64,000 nucleotides of DNA from NCBI GenBank assembly GCA_964017145.1, contig OZ024851.1, forward strand, positions 62,001-126,000. Reading direction: 5' to 3'. The position numbers and the translations under genes were made by a program. The stretch comes from Agrocybe praecox. Lineage: Eukaryota > Basidiomycota > Agaricomycetes > Agaricales > Agrocybaceae. Position 1 is the first letter of the stretch, and every line of letters begins with the position of its first letter. Shown in pieces: positions 22,816-34,496 of this stretch. The notes below the pieces were generated by a model. It worked only from the letters and a program-made list of their open reading frames with translations, was not told where the DNA came from and searched no databases.

Positions 22816-25800
22816 ATGACCCAAGGTTAGTTTCAAGTACCGTTTCTTGCTCTGTCGCTAAACCCTCCACAGGTCATTTGTTATTCTTAATTCTCCTAGC
22901 AAGTCTAGCGACACTTTCTCATGGTATAGTCACTTCCGCAATTATATATTTCACAGTCTACAGTCTGAATATATATATTTAACAGCAGCGCTCAGTCTTT
23001 CTTCCCTTCAAGTCGAGAACAAAGTTGAGCCACTCGGAATCGATGTCGTTCCCCGCTTCTCGTGGACAATATCATCGTCGGTTTCTAACGATGCTCAGAA
23101 ATCCTACCGCCTCCGCATTTTAACTACAGCCAACGAGAACGTGTGGGATAGTGGTGCTGTCCAGTCGAAAAAGTCATACCTCGTCGAGTACGGCGGCCCA
23201 GCACTGATTTCAGATACAAAATATCTCTGGACAGTCGATGTAACCACGTCAGCTGGCTCAACCTCCGCGTCGTCAACGTTCGTGACTGGGTTTTTGAGCA
23301 TCAACGATTGGGGATCAAGCGCATGGATCGGTAAACCAACCAACGGTCCGCCAGATGATTTGGTGTCATCTTTCCAGCACGCATCATGGATATGGACCTC
23401 AGAAGCAAACCCTCCGAACGCTCCACCTGGAGACAGAGTATTTCGGACGTCGTTCACTTCTCCTAGTGGACAACAACCCATGAAGGCATCGGTTGTCATA
23501 ACCGCTGATGACCAGTTCACACTATACGTCAACGGGGTTCTTGTAGGAGGTTCACCCACATCAGCAGATGTGTGGAAACAGGCAGAGTACTTCTCTATTC
23601 TCGTATCCAATACTTCTCTTTCCTTTGCCGTTCGAGCGACGAACGTCGCGGACGTCGGTACAGGAGGAGATGGTCCTGCAGGACTCCTTGCTGCGATAAA
23701 AATCGTATTCACAGACGGGACTTCCTCGATCATCTCAACGGATGCAACGTGGCTTTCCAATAAAGCTATACCTGCAGACTGGAATGCTCCAACGTTCAAC
23801 TCGGCGGGATGGACAGACTCTAGTGTGATCGCGTCTTACGGACAAGGTCCGTGGTCAAATGGAGTTTCTCTTCCCAATCCAGATGCCACCCCTTCCCTTT
23901 CCTTTGCGAGTTCAAACTGGATATGGTCGTCGGATGCTACGACGAGTGGGGCTCCTGCTCAGACTCGGGCGTTCCGGAAAGCGTTCAATGCCGCACCAGG
24001 CAAGACCTTGAAGTCCGCTACGATAGATATCACAGTTGACGATGGATTCCAACTGTACGTGAATGGGAACTTTATTGGAGCTTCTCCGAGCGAGCCCAAC
24101 ATCTGGATGTCGGGACAAACATTCACGGTTGATTTATCAGGTTCATCGAACAACTCGGTTATGTTTGCCGTCCTCGCTTCGAATCTCCCAGACGTAGGAA
24201 CCGGAGGTCCGAGCCCTGCTGGCCTTCTCAGCGTCATACAAGTCACTTACTCAGACGGGTCCTCTTCTATCATTGCTTCGGACTCGTCTTGGAAAGTATC
24301 GTCAACCATACCAACGAACTTCCAACTTCCCTCTTTCGATGACTCCGCATGGCCATCTGCCACGTCTCTCGGTATCTATGGACCTACCACCCAACCATGG
24401 ACGAACCAAGTTACGATTTCCAACTCGCTCGGCGAGCATCCAGCTCCATTAGTTCGCAAACAGTTTAGCATCACCAAGCCGCTTTCGTTCGCACGACTTT
24501 ATTACGCTGCAGGCGGTTATGCCAGCATTACAATCAACGGCGTTCCTGCCTCTGATCATGTCTTGAGTCCTGGATTCACGAAGTATGATACCGAGATGCA
24601 ATATGTCGCTCTTGACGTCTCGTCTCAGTTCCGCCAAAATACAACTAATGTAATCGGAATGGAGCTCGGTCGAAGCCACTTTGGCGTCACCCAAGGAAAT
24701 GTGTGGAATTGGGATCAAGCTCCATGGCATGGCGAGCCGCGCGTTCGAGCTGTACTTTCGCTTGGATTCACTGATGGATCGGCGAGCAGGATTGTCACAG
24801 ATGGTACTTGGCAAGTGAAAGAGGGTCCTACTAGGTTAGATGACGTTTTCGGAGGGGAGAACTTCGACGGTACGTAATTTTCACTCTGGTTATGCGGTCT
24901 GCTGTCTAACGTAAACCATCTTTCACTGTTATCTAGCAAGCTTCATACAACAAGGCTTCGATACGCCGTCATTCAATGCATCTTCCTGGGATTTTGTTGC
25001 GATAATGTCAGCACCGACCTCTGTACTGGTCAACGCACGCAACCCTCCTACTCGCCTGATTGAAACCCTCACCCCTGTCAACATCACACAGCCCACGCCC
25101 GGGGTCTTTGTTGCTCACTTCGCTCGTGTCGCTGCAGGTTGGGTTAGATTAACAGCAACCGGGCCGGCTAAAACATTGATAACTATTCATTTTGGAGAGA
25201 AAATGAACGTAAGAATATATTCCATTTGAATATTATTTCATACTCAAGTATTATTTCGAAAATCCATCAGGACGACGGAACAGTTATATACCAAGATCTC
25301 CAACACTACTACGCTAACAATTTTCAGACAGGTAAAGTCCTTACTCGACTTTTTTCGAGACCTCTGACAGATGGCTTCCACCGTAGACCGATTTTGGTTG
25401 GCTGGCACCGGAAAACCTGAATCTTTCGAGCCCAAGTTTAGTTACAAGGGTTATCAATACGTCCAAATCGAAGGTTGGCCTGCCTCTTCCCCCCCTCCAA
25501 CACCAGCAGACATACTTGGTCGAGTCGTTCACGATGACCTCGAACCACGTGGCGGTTTCCGTTCATCTAACGATTTGATTAATCAATTGCACCAGGCGTC
25601 TGTGTACACAATGCTAAACAACGTACATAGCATCCCAACTGATTGTCCGACGTTTGAGAAGAATGGCTGGTCCGGAGATGCGATGCTTGGGACTGTGTGT
25701 TTATCTGATATGAGTCGACCTTTTCAATTCTGATCATCTCTTCCTACAGGAAATGTTTCTCACTAACTTTGACGCCCAAGACTTACTAGCCAAGTATGTC

Positions 25801-27211
25801 AGAGATCTCGACGAGAGCCGCACTGGGAGCGCAAGTCCTCCTGCTGTCATCGCGCCAGATAGTGGATGGGGTGCAAATAACCATGCGCCAACCTGGCAGT
25901 ATGTTGATTTATCTGTCGCAGTACCGACTGTGAATGGCACTAACCTTTGAATTAAGTTCGGCATTTATCTTTATTCCGTGGTGGATATATCAATACAGAG
26001 GAGACGTCCGGGTGCTAGAAGATCATTACGCCAGTATGAAGACCTACATCCAATTTGAATTAGGTCGCTCTCCTGGGAACATTGCTACCACTAGTCTGGG
26101 CGACTGGGATACGCCAGAGACCAGTCCATTGGGCGGTAATCCACCTGAAGATTCTCGAGTACCGGCCACAGCGTTCCTGTGAGTTTTCCATGCTTGTGTT
26201 CATCATTCAAACACACTGACATGACGACATGTTTGACCTTATCTTTGATTCTCCTCCCACGACTGCATATGTCAAGGTATCATATGCTTACGGTCATGAG
26301 CCAAGTAGCGACGGTCCTTAACCAGACTTCGGACGCTTCTTTGTTCACAGGAGAAGCGGCGAATGTGAAAGATGCTTTTAACACGCAGTTCCTCAACCTA
26401 ACTGCAGGGCACTACGTTGGCGTTGGTGATTCAGGTTATCGGCAGACGCATAACATTCTTTCTCTAGCTTTTGGTCTGGTTCCTAACTCTTCAGTCACAC
26501 AAACCGTTTCTGACAGTATAGCAAGTGATATTCTTGCACGTGGTACACATCTTAACACGGGCGCTTTGGGAACCAAATTTTTATTGCCTGTTTTGTCGGA
26601 TTTCGGTCATCAAGATGTAGCATTTGAGCTTATACAACAAACGACATTCCCTAGTTGGGGATATTGGATCGAGAATGGCGCAACAACGATGGTAAGTGAT
26701 CCCTGAGATTCTGATTCTGTATAGCTCAGTTATAGCAATCCCTTAATAGTGGGAACACTGGCTCTTGACCGCCCGCTCGCATGACCATGTCAGTGTCTCA
26801 AGTCTAACTGCTATTTCACGCTCTTTTTAATGATATTATCTAGTTATTCCTTGGAACATTCGAGGATTGGCTCTACAAATACGTTGCCGGTATTCAAATG
26901 ACATCTTTGGCTTTTGAAAGTGTCTCCATCTCTCTTTCTGGTTTAAATGGACCCTTGACATTTGTGGATGCCTGGACCATGACGCCTTTCGGTAATTTGA
27001 CAGTTAGCTGGGTAAAGAATGTGAATTCCGCAATAGTTACTTTGGGAATTCCTGTCGGCGTCGAAGCCACAATCCATCCATCTATCAATAGCCCCGGATT
27101 CGATGCAAATCAGGTTTTTGTTTTGTCTTCCCCCTAAGCTGATCTGTTCTGATCATTGTTTTTCAGATGATTTTTGGTTCTGGAAAGCACTCGATAATGA
27201 TCGATATCTGA
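22816..27211 (+). CDS. Secreted alpha-L-rhamnosidase, GH78, 12 exons
   Basis: Hydrolyses terminal alpha-L-rhamnose from plant pectin side chains or glycosides; predicted secreted. Exons: 22816-22825, 22873-22923, 22986-24869, 24937-25208, 25271-25331, 25387-25694, 25750-25898, 25957-26178, 26277-26691, 26750-26788, 26844-27113, 27167-27211; all junctions keep frame, giving about 1241 residues. A hydrophobic signal (LLFLILLASLATLSHA) precedes VENKVEPLGIDVVPRFSW, the usual GH78 N-terminus. Two homologous modules (about 147-320 and 322-500) start with WIW and carry DD.F.LYVNG and DVGTGG..PAGLL. The catalytic block is DCPTFEKNGWSGD (D845, E850, D857), with the candidate general base E1126 in TTMWEHW. 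The C-terminus has IPVGVEATIH. The tiny first exon is supported by phase and signal-peptide continuity. No break seen. Confidence 0.93.
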
Positions 27212-27954
27212 GGACTGAATGAATGTAAATGTGTAAATAACATGTGTATGATCATGAGTATCAAACATTCTTATGATTGGTGTATGTTTTTCTTAACTTC
27301 GACAAGGACGTGTCACTGTTCACATAAGGTACCCAACCTCCGTACATACATATACTTAAAAACGACCCAAGTACTCTCGACGCCACGACGCACATCTTAC
27401 GCACCTTCCCAGGATCGTGATGCGTGTTATTGGCATAGGCGAAGTGCAATTAGGACTTAGTGATATTCATTTATTGTTCTTTTGCCTTCGTGTTGTACCA
27501 CATAGAAGGTCATCTGGACCGCTGTGTTAGGGTGTCTGGTATGATGCGTACACTGAAAATGTGAAGATTATTTCGTCACAAGGCGCGTATTTCAACATAT
27601 AACTCTCCCAATGCATTATTTGCGCCCTCATTGTGTTTACGCCCAGGACGAATGTTAAAGGGAAAATTGAGGGCAAATGAATTTGGTCCATCGTGACGTT
27701 TGATCGTTGTTTCCTTCCGCAAATGGCGGGTAATCATTGTTACGACTCGGTGCGGACTACAACACATTGATTGAATGCCATAGAAAGAACTCGTCACAAT
27801 GGCTATATCTTTGCCTGGATCTATGGCACTGTATGCTACTGGAATGACTGGTCCAATGGGCACCTACCCACCCTTTTCCTCTAGAATATAAATTCGGTGT
27901 CTTTCTCTCTTTCTTAGAAAACATCCAACATCTCCCCTTTCCCCTTCCTTGAGC
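27212..27954. other. Intergenic
   Basis: No coding evidence. A TATAAA motif at about 27887-27892 (TCTAGAATATAAATTC) followed by CT-rich leader sequence precedes the ATG at 27955 and probably marks its core promoter. Confidence 0.45.
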
Positions 27955-28687
27955 ATGTCTGCTAACGAATCAGGTACGGGTCTAAAATATACACCGCAGA
28001 ATCTGGAAAAATATATGGACAATGTTCAACAGGAGCTTGCATTCATATTACCTTATCTCGACTTCACGAACGCCCAACCAGATCTCAGGCGACTCTCAAA
28101 ATTACAAAGGTTAGCAGTTGACGACTTCGCCAACAAATTTGAATATAGGTCCAACGTATATGGAGTTGTGATTGACGTGTGGAAGTTGAGTTGCGCGGTT
28201 ATGTCTTTGAATTACTTTCCTGTCATAAAGTCCCAAGACAAACAGAAGATCAGAGATAATTACATAGGGTATAATTCTAATGATTACCACATATAATTGG
28301 ATTTTTTGGACTAACAGCTACTCTTTATTCATAGGTTGCATAATCGCCTGTATGAGCTCGCGAGGCCTCTTTGCTTTCATGTCCGTGACATAATCCAGGG
28401 TGAACAGCTGTACAATTTCATATGTCGTCGCATCGAAGCATTGGATATGGCTAAGCGTCTGAACGCCTTAGTGGTATGTTTTATAAGATGTTCAGAATGT
28501 GCTGCCCTGTCTGACATACTTCGCCGGTCAGGAATAGCAAATCAAGACTCATGAAAATATAAAATCCATTGCCATCTTGACTCCTCATGAGGGGTTGAGT
28601 TACACTGGCGATAAGCCTGATCTACTTTTTGCTCGTAGAGAGCTAGATATCGCGAATCAAGAGGCCAAAACACGTGGATATCGGTAG
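27955..28687 (+). CDS. Hypothetical protein, 3 exons
   Basis: Exons 27955-28268, 28335-28473 and 28538-28687 join in frame (introns GTATAA..ATAG and GTATGT..AATAG) to about 200 residues. The first Met after the CT-rich leader starts SANESGTGLKYTPQNLEKY. The protein is mostly helical and charged, with no signal peptide or membrane segment; it includes LHNRLYELARPLCFHVRDII and ends LDIANQEAKTRGYR. I do not recognise the family. An alternative to the last intron is read-through to a stop at 28554; the spliced form is preferred because the third exon is open for 50 codons and ends cleanly. It lies between GH78 and peroxidase genes with no obvious functional link. Confidence 0.6.
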
Positions 28688-29106
28688 ATACTCAACCGTC
28701 CACATGTTTTATGCTCTCTTTGGGATTCTTCAAAATACCCCACCTCACAATTTCCTGAATACCGTATTGATATATAATTTTCTGGATTTTAATAATATTA
28801 CTTAATGTGTTCATTTACAAGGTTCTCCACGGACGGGTTCCATAACTTTTGATCTGAGTAAAGTTCTTAGTGCTATTTCCGTGTAATCAATAGATGACTC
28901 TCCTAGTTCCGCTTCGGATGATCTATCCCGAGTGAGTTTATTAATATTCCGTCCTCATTGCCACTTGGACACAAGAGCATAAATAGCATTGGAATTCGCA
29001 GACTGGAATACAAATTGGTATATAATCATTCTTGTATAAACGATAGCCCCGATAAAAAGAGAAACTTGATTCGACGTAAAACTGCAGTCTACGAAGAAGA
29101 GACTTT
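28688..29106. other. Intergenic
   Basis: Convergent 3' ends of the hypothetical gene (+) and the peroxidase gene (-). AT-rich; nothing recognised. Confidence 0.45.
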
Positions 29107-30789
29107 CTAAACCTGGGGGCTATAAGCGACATGTTAGTCAAATATCAATGCAGATATACGAATTGATGCGTACATGGAAGGAACAGTGGTGGGTGGGCCT
29201 GGTTGAGTGGCGAGAGATGGGAAGGAAGCAGTAGCGCAAGCCTGCTCGATATCCTGCATAGTCTGGCCAGGTGGGAGAGTGGCGGAACCGCCAGTGAATT
29301 TGATGGCTGGTGGAATCACCTCAGAGCAGTCGACCAACTACACATTTTGATGTTGAGCGGGCTATTAGTTAATGAAACTATAGGTCCTGACCTTGCTCTG
29401 GTCCTGACCCAAGAAAGACAGCTTGGAGACAGCTTGTCCGAATATCTGATTGAGCCTAGCTTGGTTGTCTGATAGAGAACATAAGCCAGTGAGCGAGTAC
29501 TGAAAGTTTGACCGTTTACTTACTGGCGAAGGATTGCCATTCACAGTTGGTTGCTGAGTCTCGAGCAAGCTTCAGAAGATATTAGTTGTGCAGTTGATTT
29601 CATGAGACCTCGAATGCTTACGAGATGGTCGGATTGCAAGCGCACAGTTCCGGCAACTGACGTCTGGACCTCTCCCTGGGTGTTTCCGTTACTGAGATTC
29701 AAAGTTAGATATATTTATTTGTTTCGAGTCTATGGGTCAAAATTACCCTGGGAACATGGTTCCACGAAGTTGGACATCGACGAAGATTTGGGCTACGTAA
29801 AGGTCAATCAATATCTGACGCCAGTGGTATAATCTTCGAGGCACTTACTGTCGAAAATGTCCGGGGTTTGATCGAAGGGAACACTATAGGAACTTTTAAC
29901 AACATCCTTGAAACAACTGGCGCGTCACTTACCCTTCTAAGTTCGGCACAACATCATCAGCACCTGCAATACTGTGAGAGCCACCGATGACAGCTACAGT
30001 CTCCTCGACTGTGAATCCGAGTTCGCCGAAACGTGAAAGAATGTCCTGGACACTGTCGAATGGCTCTGGAACTAACAGGTTGGGCGCCGCTGCCTTGGGG
30101 GGAGCACGTCCCATGAAGAAAGGAATACGAGGAGCACCATTGCACTGGACTAGACTGACTGCACCAGCGAGTTGAATGCTTTTAAAAGTCGTTAGAGGAA
30201 AAGATACATTCTTTAAAGTTAAAAATGCTCACAAGTCTCCGGCAGAGAGGACGTCAGCGTGCTTGAGGAGGAATGGGCCGAGAGCGTCGAGGACATCGTC
30301 GATTCCAGTGTTAGCGTGGAAAGTCAATTCGGTCGCGTTGAAGACAGCGATGGATCCATCAGCTCCTCCACCACTATTGATGTACTCATCAGGATATAGA
30401 TAATCAAAAAAATTTACGAGGTTACATACCCAAGAGTAGGTGAGATGGCAATAGCGTCGTGGAAGAGGAGACGGAGAGCACCGTGGGCCTAATAGTACGA
30501 TGTTATAAAAATGGATGGTATCAATATATAAGAAAATGAACTGACTCCATCACCACACTCTTCTTCGAAGAGGTTCTCAGTGAGATCCTTGACAACTGGG
30601 AAAAGGGCGCAACATGCTGCGTTGATAGCAGTGTTGACACCGTCGGGGCAGGTGGTGCGTCTGGTTCTTAAACCTGTGTAGGATAAAGTGTCAGCGGTAT
30701 GACCCAAAACAAGAGGAAGAATGAATAAACTGACCTGCGACGAGTGGCAGAGCCAATACAAGTGCAGAGAGAGCGTTCTTGAAACCCAT
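29107..30789 (-). CDS. Secreted class II heme peroxidase, atypical ('generic') type, 12 exons
   Basis: Extracellular H2O2-dependent oxidoreductase of the lignin/Mn-peroxidase family. Exons: 30735-30789, 30546-30673, 30430-30488, 30233-30373, 29933-30178, 29849-29883, 29747-29792, 29622-29691, 29524-29569, 29392-29468, 29174-29337, 29107-29119; all in frame, 359 residues, the normal family length. A signal peptide precedes a dibasic TRR site and CPDGVNTA. Distal R67/H71 lie in LRLLFHD, proximal H196 in GSHSIAGAD, and Ca sites include D72 and GGADGS. The family cysteines are present. At the Mn site, the usual two glutamates are D60 and G64, while D202 is kept. The position of the exposed catalytic Trp of versatile/lignin peroxidases is V191. 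It therefore resembles a 'generic peroxidase' rather than a true MnP, LiP or VP. Confidence 0.93.
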
Positions 30790-32898
30790 CTTCTGTGTAT
30801 GTTCTTGTGGCTTGGAGAGGAGGAGGAGATGAAAGTTCACCTTGAAGTTTTCACTAAAATCTTCTGCTGCTCTTATACGTTTTCCTGTGAGACGAACAAT
30901 CCATTTTGTTAAGAAGGCTTAACCTAAAATCCTCTCAACGGATGCACAACGAAGTCATTACGCTGCTCCCGAAATAATCCTCAATCACGATAACTGTGGG
31001 ACGTCCTAGACTTCGGGTTCATATTTTCACAGAGACGAAAATAGGTTTGTACTAATTTGGGTTTCATCCTCGACCATTTATACATACGTCGTAATTGGAG
31101 GATTTTATCGCGATTTCACTCTATATAAAGGCTTCCATCTAAGAGGGTTAAAATATATAAATTGAATAAAAGGGAACGCTCTCCATAACCCTTAGTTTTT
31201 TTTTTATTTACAATAAAAGGGTTATTTCTTGATCCTTGGAATGCTTGACGTATGACGACGAATATCACAAATGATTGATCATTGGGTACTCATTGGGGAA
31301 AAGATTCATTGTACCAATGCTAAGGAACTATCACCGTATAATACCACGACCGTGGGATGTCCAGAACTCGAAATTGGTGAGCAACTGTGTTTTGCTCTCA
31401 ACCTGACGGGTTATGGCTGTGAATACTAAAGTCGATCATTTCCCTTTGTAAGAAAGCATTATTAAAATTCACCTCGCGTCATTCATATTAGCGTATAGGC
31501 GCCGCGGTATCAGCCAATGAAACACTCGACACTTGTCAGGATGCAACCATGGCATATCTATTTGTATAATTTACGTTCTTTTCACCTTATAGACACGCCT
31601 CTGAAATATTGCCAAGTCAATGACTTACGATACTTCGGCAATTAACAGTTCTACAGACGCCTGTAAGCTAAGAGTACATGCCAGGTATTTCCTCGTTAAT
31701 AATCCACTAAAGAAACCAAAGGAAAGGCACGCACTTCCATATACGCATATCGAATGACCCGGATTTCCACGCATGAAGCCGAATCAACGAGGGTATTGAA
31801 AAGGTCCAATGATTCGGTTCCGAAACACAGCGTTTTTCCACGCCCGTATAGAGGTATACTTCGTCACGTCGGCCTATGTGTGTTTTCGAAGGTTCCGGGA
31901 GTGTGTACCGACACCGGATGGCAAGAGTTGGTAGTGTATTCGACACCAAATGGAGAGAATGCATATTGGATATTATACCCTGATGCCCCCTTTCCAAGTG
32001 ATTTTCAACCTTAACGTTAACTAACGTCGATGAAAAGGGTTTCTGAGTGCATCAGTGTGTATGATATCGAGGTGTTTAGGGACATCTTACCGATTATTAA
32101 ACAAACCGCACGGATCTAATAAATCTATTGTAAGAAGCCAAAGAAAACGTAATGCTTTTTTGTAATGTTTTCTTTAAGAAGTGTGAATTGCTACACGCGG
32201 GTGTTCGTGAGCTTTAGCGACCTACATGATAATTAAGGTAAGATAGTGAACATCACTGCTGAAAAACAAGTCTGTTTGAAGGATCACAAAATAGTGTGGG
32301 ACATGGAGACTGACCGAACGAGAGGATAGCAAACATAACGGATGTGAATCATGAGAAATTGTTGTCATTGAATGATATTTTGAGCGGAGGCGAGTACAAT
32401 GTTCCCATAAAGCTGACTCTTCCATAAAATAAAGTGCGACGACGTTGATTGCCTAGCCGGTTCTTAACAGCCGGAAAGCTGTGATAGGTGCTGAAATGTC
32501 CACAAGAAGCCTGCCGTATTAGGCACGCGATGCAATGACGACAATAATAAGTATCACGAACGGACGAGTTCAGGTTGGCCATACGCGGGGTCTCTTCATA
32601 TCTGACCAAAACTTCGGTACTGCTGACGGCTGACGACAAATCACGGAATTGGCGTAACTCACATCGAAAGAGGACTTCTCTCAGAATTCGTCCCGTCCCA
32701 CAACGGAAATGCCTGTTAAAAAGACGACATTGCGCACATACAATGCTCAAAGGTGGGGAATGGCCATGGAAGATCGTATATATCAATGTATACCACATAC
32801 AGTGCATTTTGGTGCGGTGCGTAAAGCGCGAACATATCCTACCTCCTCTCATCCCCGAAAAGTACAAGCAGTCAAAAATCCTAATGGCGGTGGTGGAT
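30790..32898. other. Long intergenic region between peroxidase and L14
   Basis: The left part is the presumed peroxidase promoter. It contains two related segments: CACGATAACTGTGGGACGTCCTAGACTTCG (about 30986-31015) and CACGACCGTGGGATGTCCAGAACTCG (about 31345-31370). An inverted AACCCTT/AAGGGTT pair lies near 31187-31222. Frames of 86-206 codons (31754-32014 +, 32349-32969 -, 32575-32991 +) overlap each other on opposite strands and have no domain, so none was called. Confidence 0.4.
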
Positions 32899-33685
32899 TT
32901 ATGCCTTCTTGGCCTTGGCAACAGCTTTGCGCACGACGTCGGTCCTCTGCTTCTTGGCGACCATAACATTGAAACGAGCGAAATCGTTTAATGATCTCCT
33001 CTTCTCAGCGGCAGCACGCTTCTGGGCCCATCCTGAGCTCGACCACTTGGCGACGACACCCTCCTTCTCAAATTGCTTCTTCACAACACCGGAGCCAGCA
33101 GCGCGGGGGAGCTTGGTAAGTTTGATAGGGGTGAGGGTGAGGTGCTTGAAGGGATATGATTGGCGGGGTACGTCTGTTACGGGGCCATCGATCATAGCCT
33201 ACATAGAATAAAGAAATATAAGAAGAATGGTAACCGAATTCACGAATGAAAACATACGCGGTTGTGGTCGATGATCTCAGTGATCACAGCGATGCGGCCG
33301 GCAGAGGGACCAGCCTTGAGGAGGACGACTAGATATGCATATGAGAATCGTAAAAATTTGCGCCAGTGCTACCAAGCAAACGCACCGCGTCCGACCTCAA
33401 CGAAGCGCTTGAAGTTTGATTCCTAGAAAAATAAAAGCAATAAATTATGAGTAACCATTCGTTTGGAACCATAGGCATCCCTAGCGCTCGAGAGAGCGTC
33501 CCACAGCATCCAGATCCACCACTTCATCACTGTTCCAACCGCCCTAACATAAAAGTCCCAATCCGTCATCCAGATTCCAAACATTCAATCCATCCCTTCC
33601 AATATCATTTTCCGCCTGGATTTGCTGCAGTACACTCTCTAGGATCGTAGGTTCGGCCTCCAGATGATATTTCACGCACAGACAT
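32899..33685 (-). CDS. RPL14: 60S ribosomal protein eL14
   Basis: Component of the large ribosomal subunit. Exons 33680-33685 (ATG TCT only), 33386-33422, 33258-33328 and 32899-33198 join to 137 residues, the usual fungal length. The N-terminus SNFKRFVEVGRVVLLKAGPS is the KOW-like fold, followed by GRIAVITEIIDHNRAMIDGP and VTDVPRQSYPFKHLTLTPIK. The C-terminus is very basic (VRKAVAKAKKA). The six-base first exon followed by a long first intron (about 257 nt) is inferred: the in-frame acceptor before ESNF forces an upstream ATG, and ATGTCT followed by GTGCGT is the best candidate. An alternative is an ATG nearer the acceptor with a weak donor. The rest of the gene is certain. Confidence 0.92.
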
Positions 33686-34496
33686 GAAGATTTTGGGCTT
33701 GAGGACGTCGGGGACGGTGTCTTGAGGGCGATGCTGGGCAATTAGTTGACTGTGGCGGAATTTCGCAGATTTGATTGGTTCTGTTTGGATTAAAGGCCAT
33801 TGTGGGTCGGGCCGATTTCAACTTCCGCGTCCGTTCCGTTGAAGCCAGTGTCACGTCAGTCGCGTCTGTGAGAATGGAATATCTGGTCACGATCGAACGT
33901 TTGGATTGGCACGGATTGCTTTCCTACTTAAGCCCCCCGCATTATTTCAAGTGAGCGCCGCGCAGCAAGCATCGCACGTAAGACCAGTTTTGAAGCGAAC
34001 TAGTAGGAGGTTTTTGAGGTAAGTATAAGATTTGTGTATTTATTTCGGCGTGTTAATTTTTTATTCAAACCCCAAGAAATATTGCAATTTCTACGACTAA
34101 TGCCATTCTGATACGAGAGGGAACCGGACGAGAAACGCCCAAGTGCACCCGCTTTGGGCCCGATTGATAGCCTAGCCTTGAAAGTTGAGGTTTTAGGGGG
34201 CCTGATCTGATCCCAAGGTCTCTTTATAAAGAACGTTTTTATTCAGTCACTAACTACTCTGTGGAGCGACTCGTTTCCATTATGTGATTCTGCTCGTTTG
34301 TTATGCCCGACGTCGTGGGAGAGGGTCCTGTGTATATTAGGAAGCTGACATATGTATATGACTTTGATTTCCTTTTCCACCACTGGTCCACACCCCTGCC
34401 CGAGAGGTTACCTTTTTTTGAAACGACACCATGCTCACAGTACCATCCTTGACCTTTGTTTTTTGTTGCCCCCAGCGTTCAACAGGTGTTTGGACC
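33686..34496. other. Divergent promoter region between L14 and the DUF6533 array
   Basis: Shared upstream region of the minus-strand L14 gene and the plus-strand DUF6533 array. It contains CTTTATAAAG at about 34222-34231, which could serve a transcript of the array, and a GTAAGT-like donor (about 34019) suggestive of a 5' UTR intron. Confidence 0.4.

Noticed and set aside
28336..28554. Read-through of the last intron in the 27955-28687 gene
   Set aside because: A canonical intron leads to a third exon open for 50 codons with a clean stop, a better model than the short read-through tail.
31754..32014. 86-codon plus-strand frame in the peroxidase-L14 interval
   Set aside because: An equally long frame lies antisense, and no domain, intron or leader supports either.
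32349..32991. 206-codon (-) and 138-codon (+) frames next to L14
   Set aside because: They overlap on opposite strands, overlap the end of the L14 gene, and have no recognisable domain.
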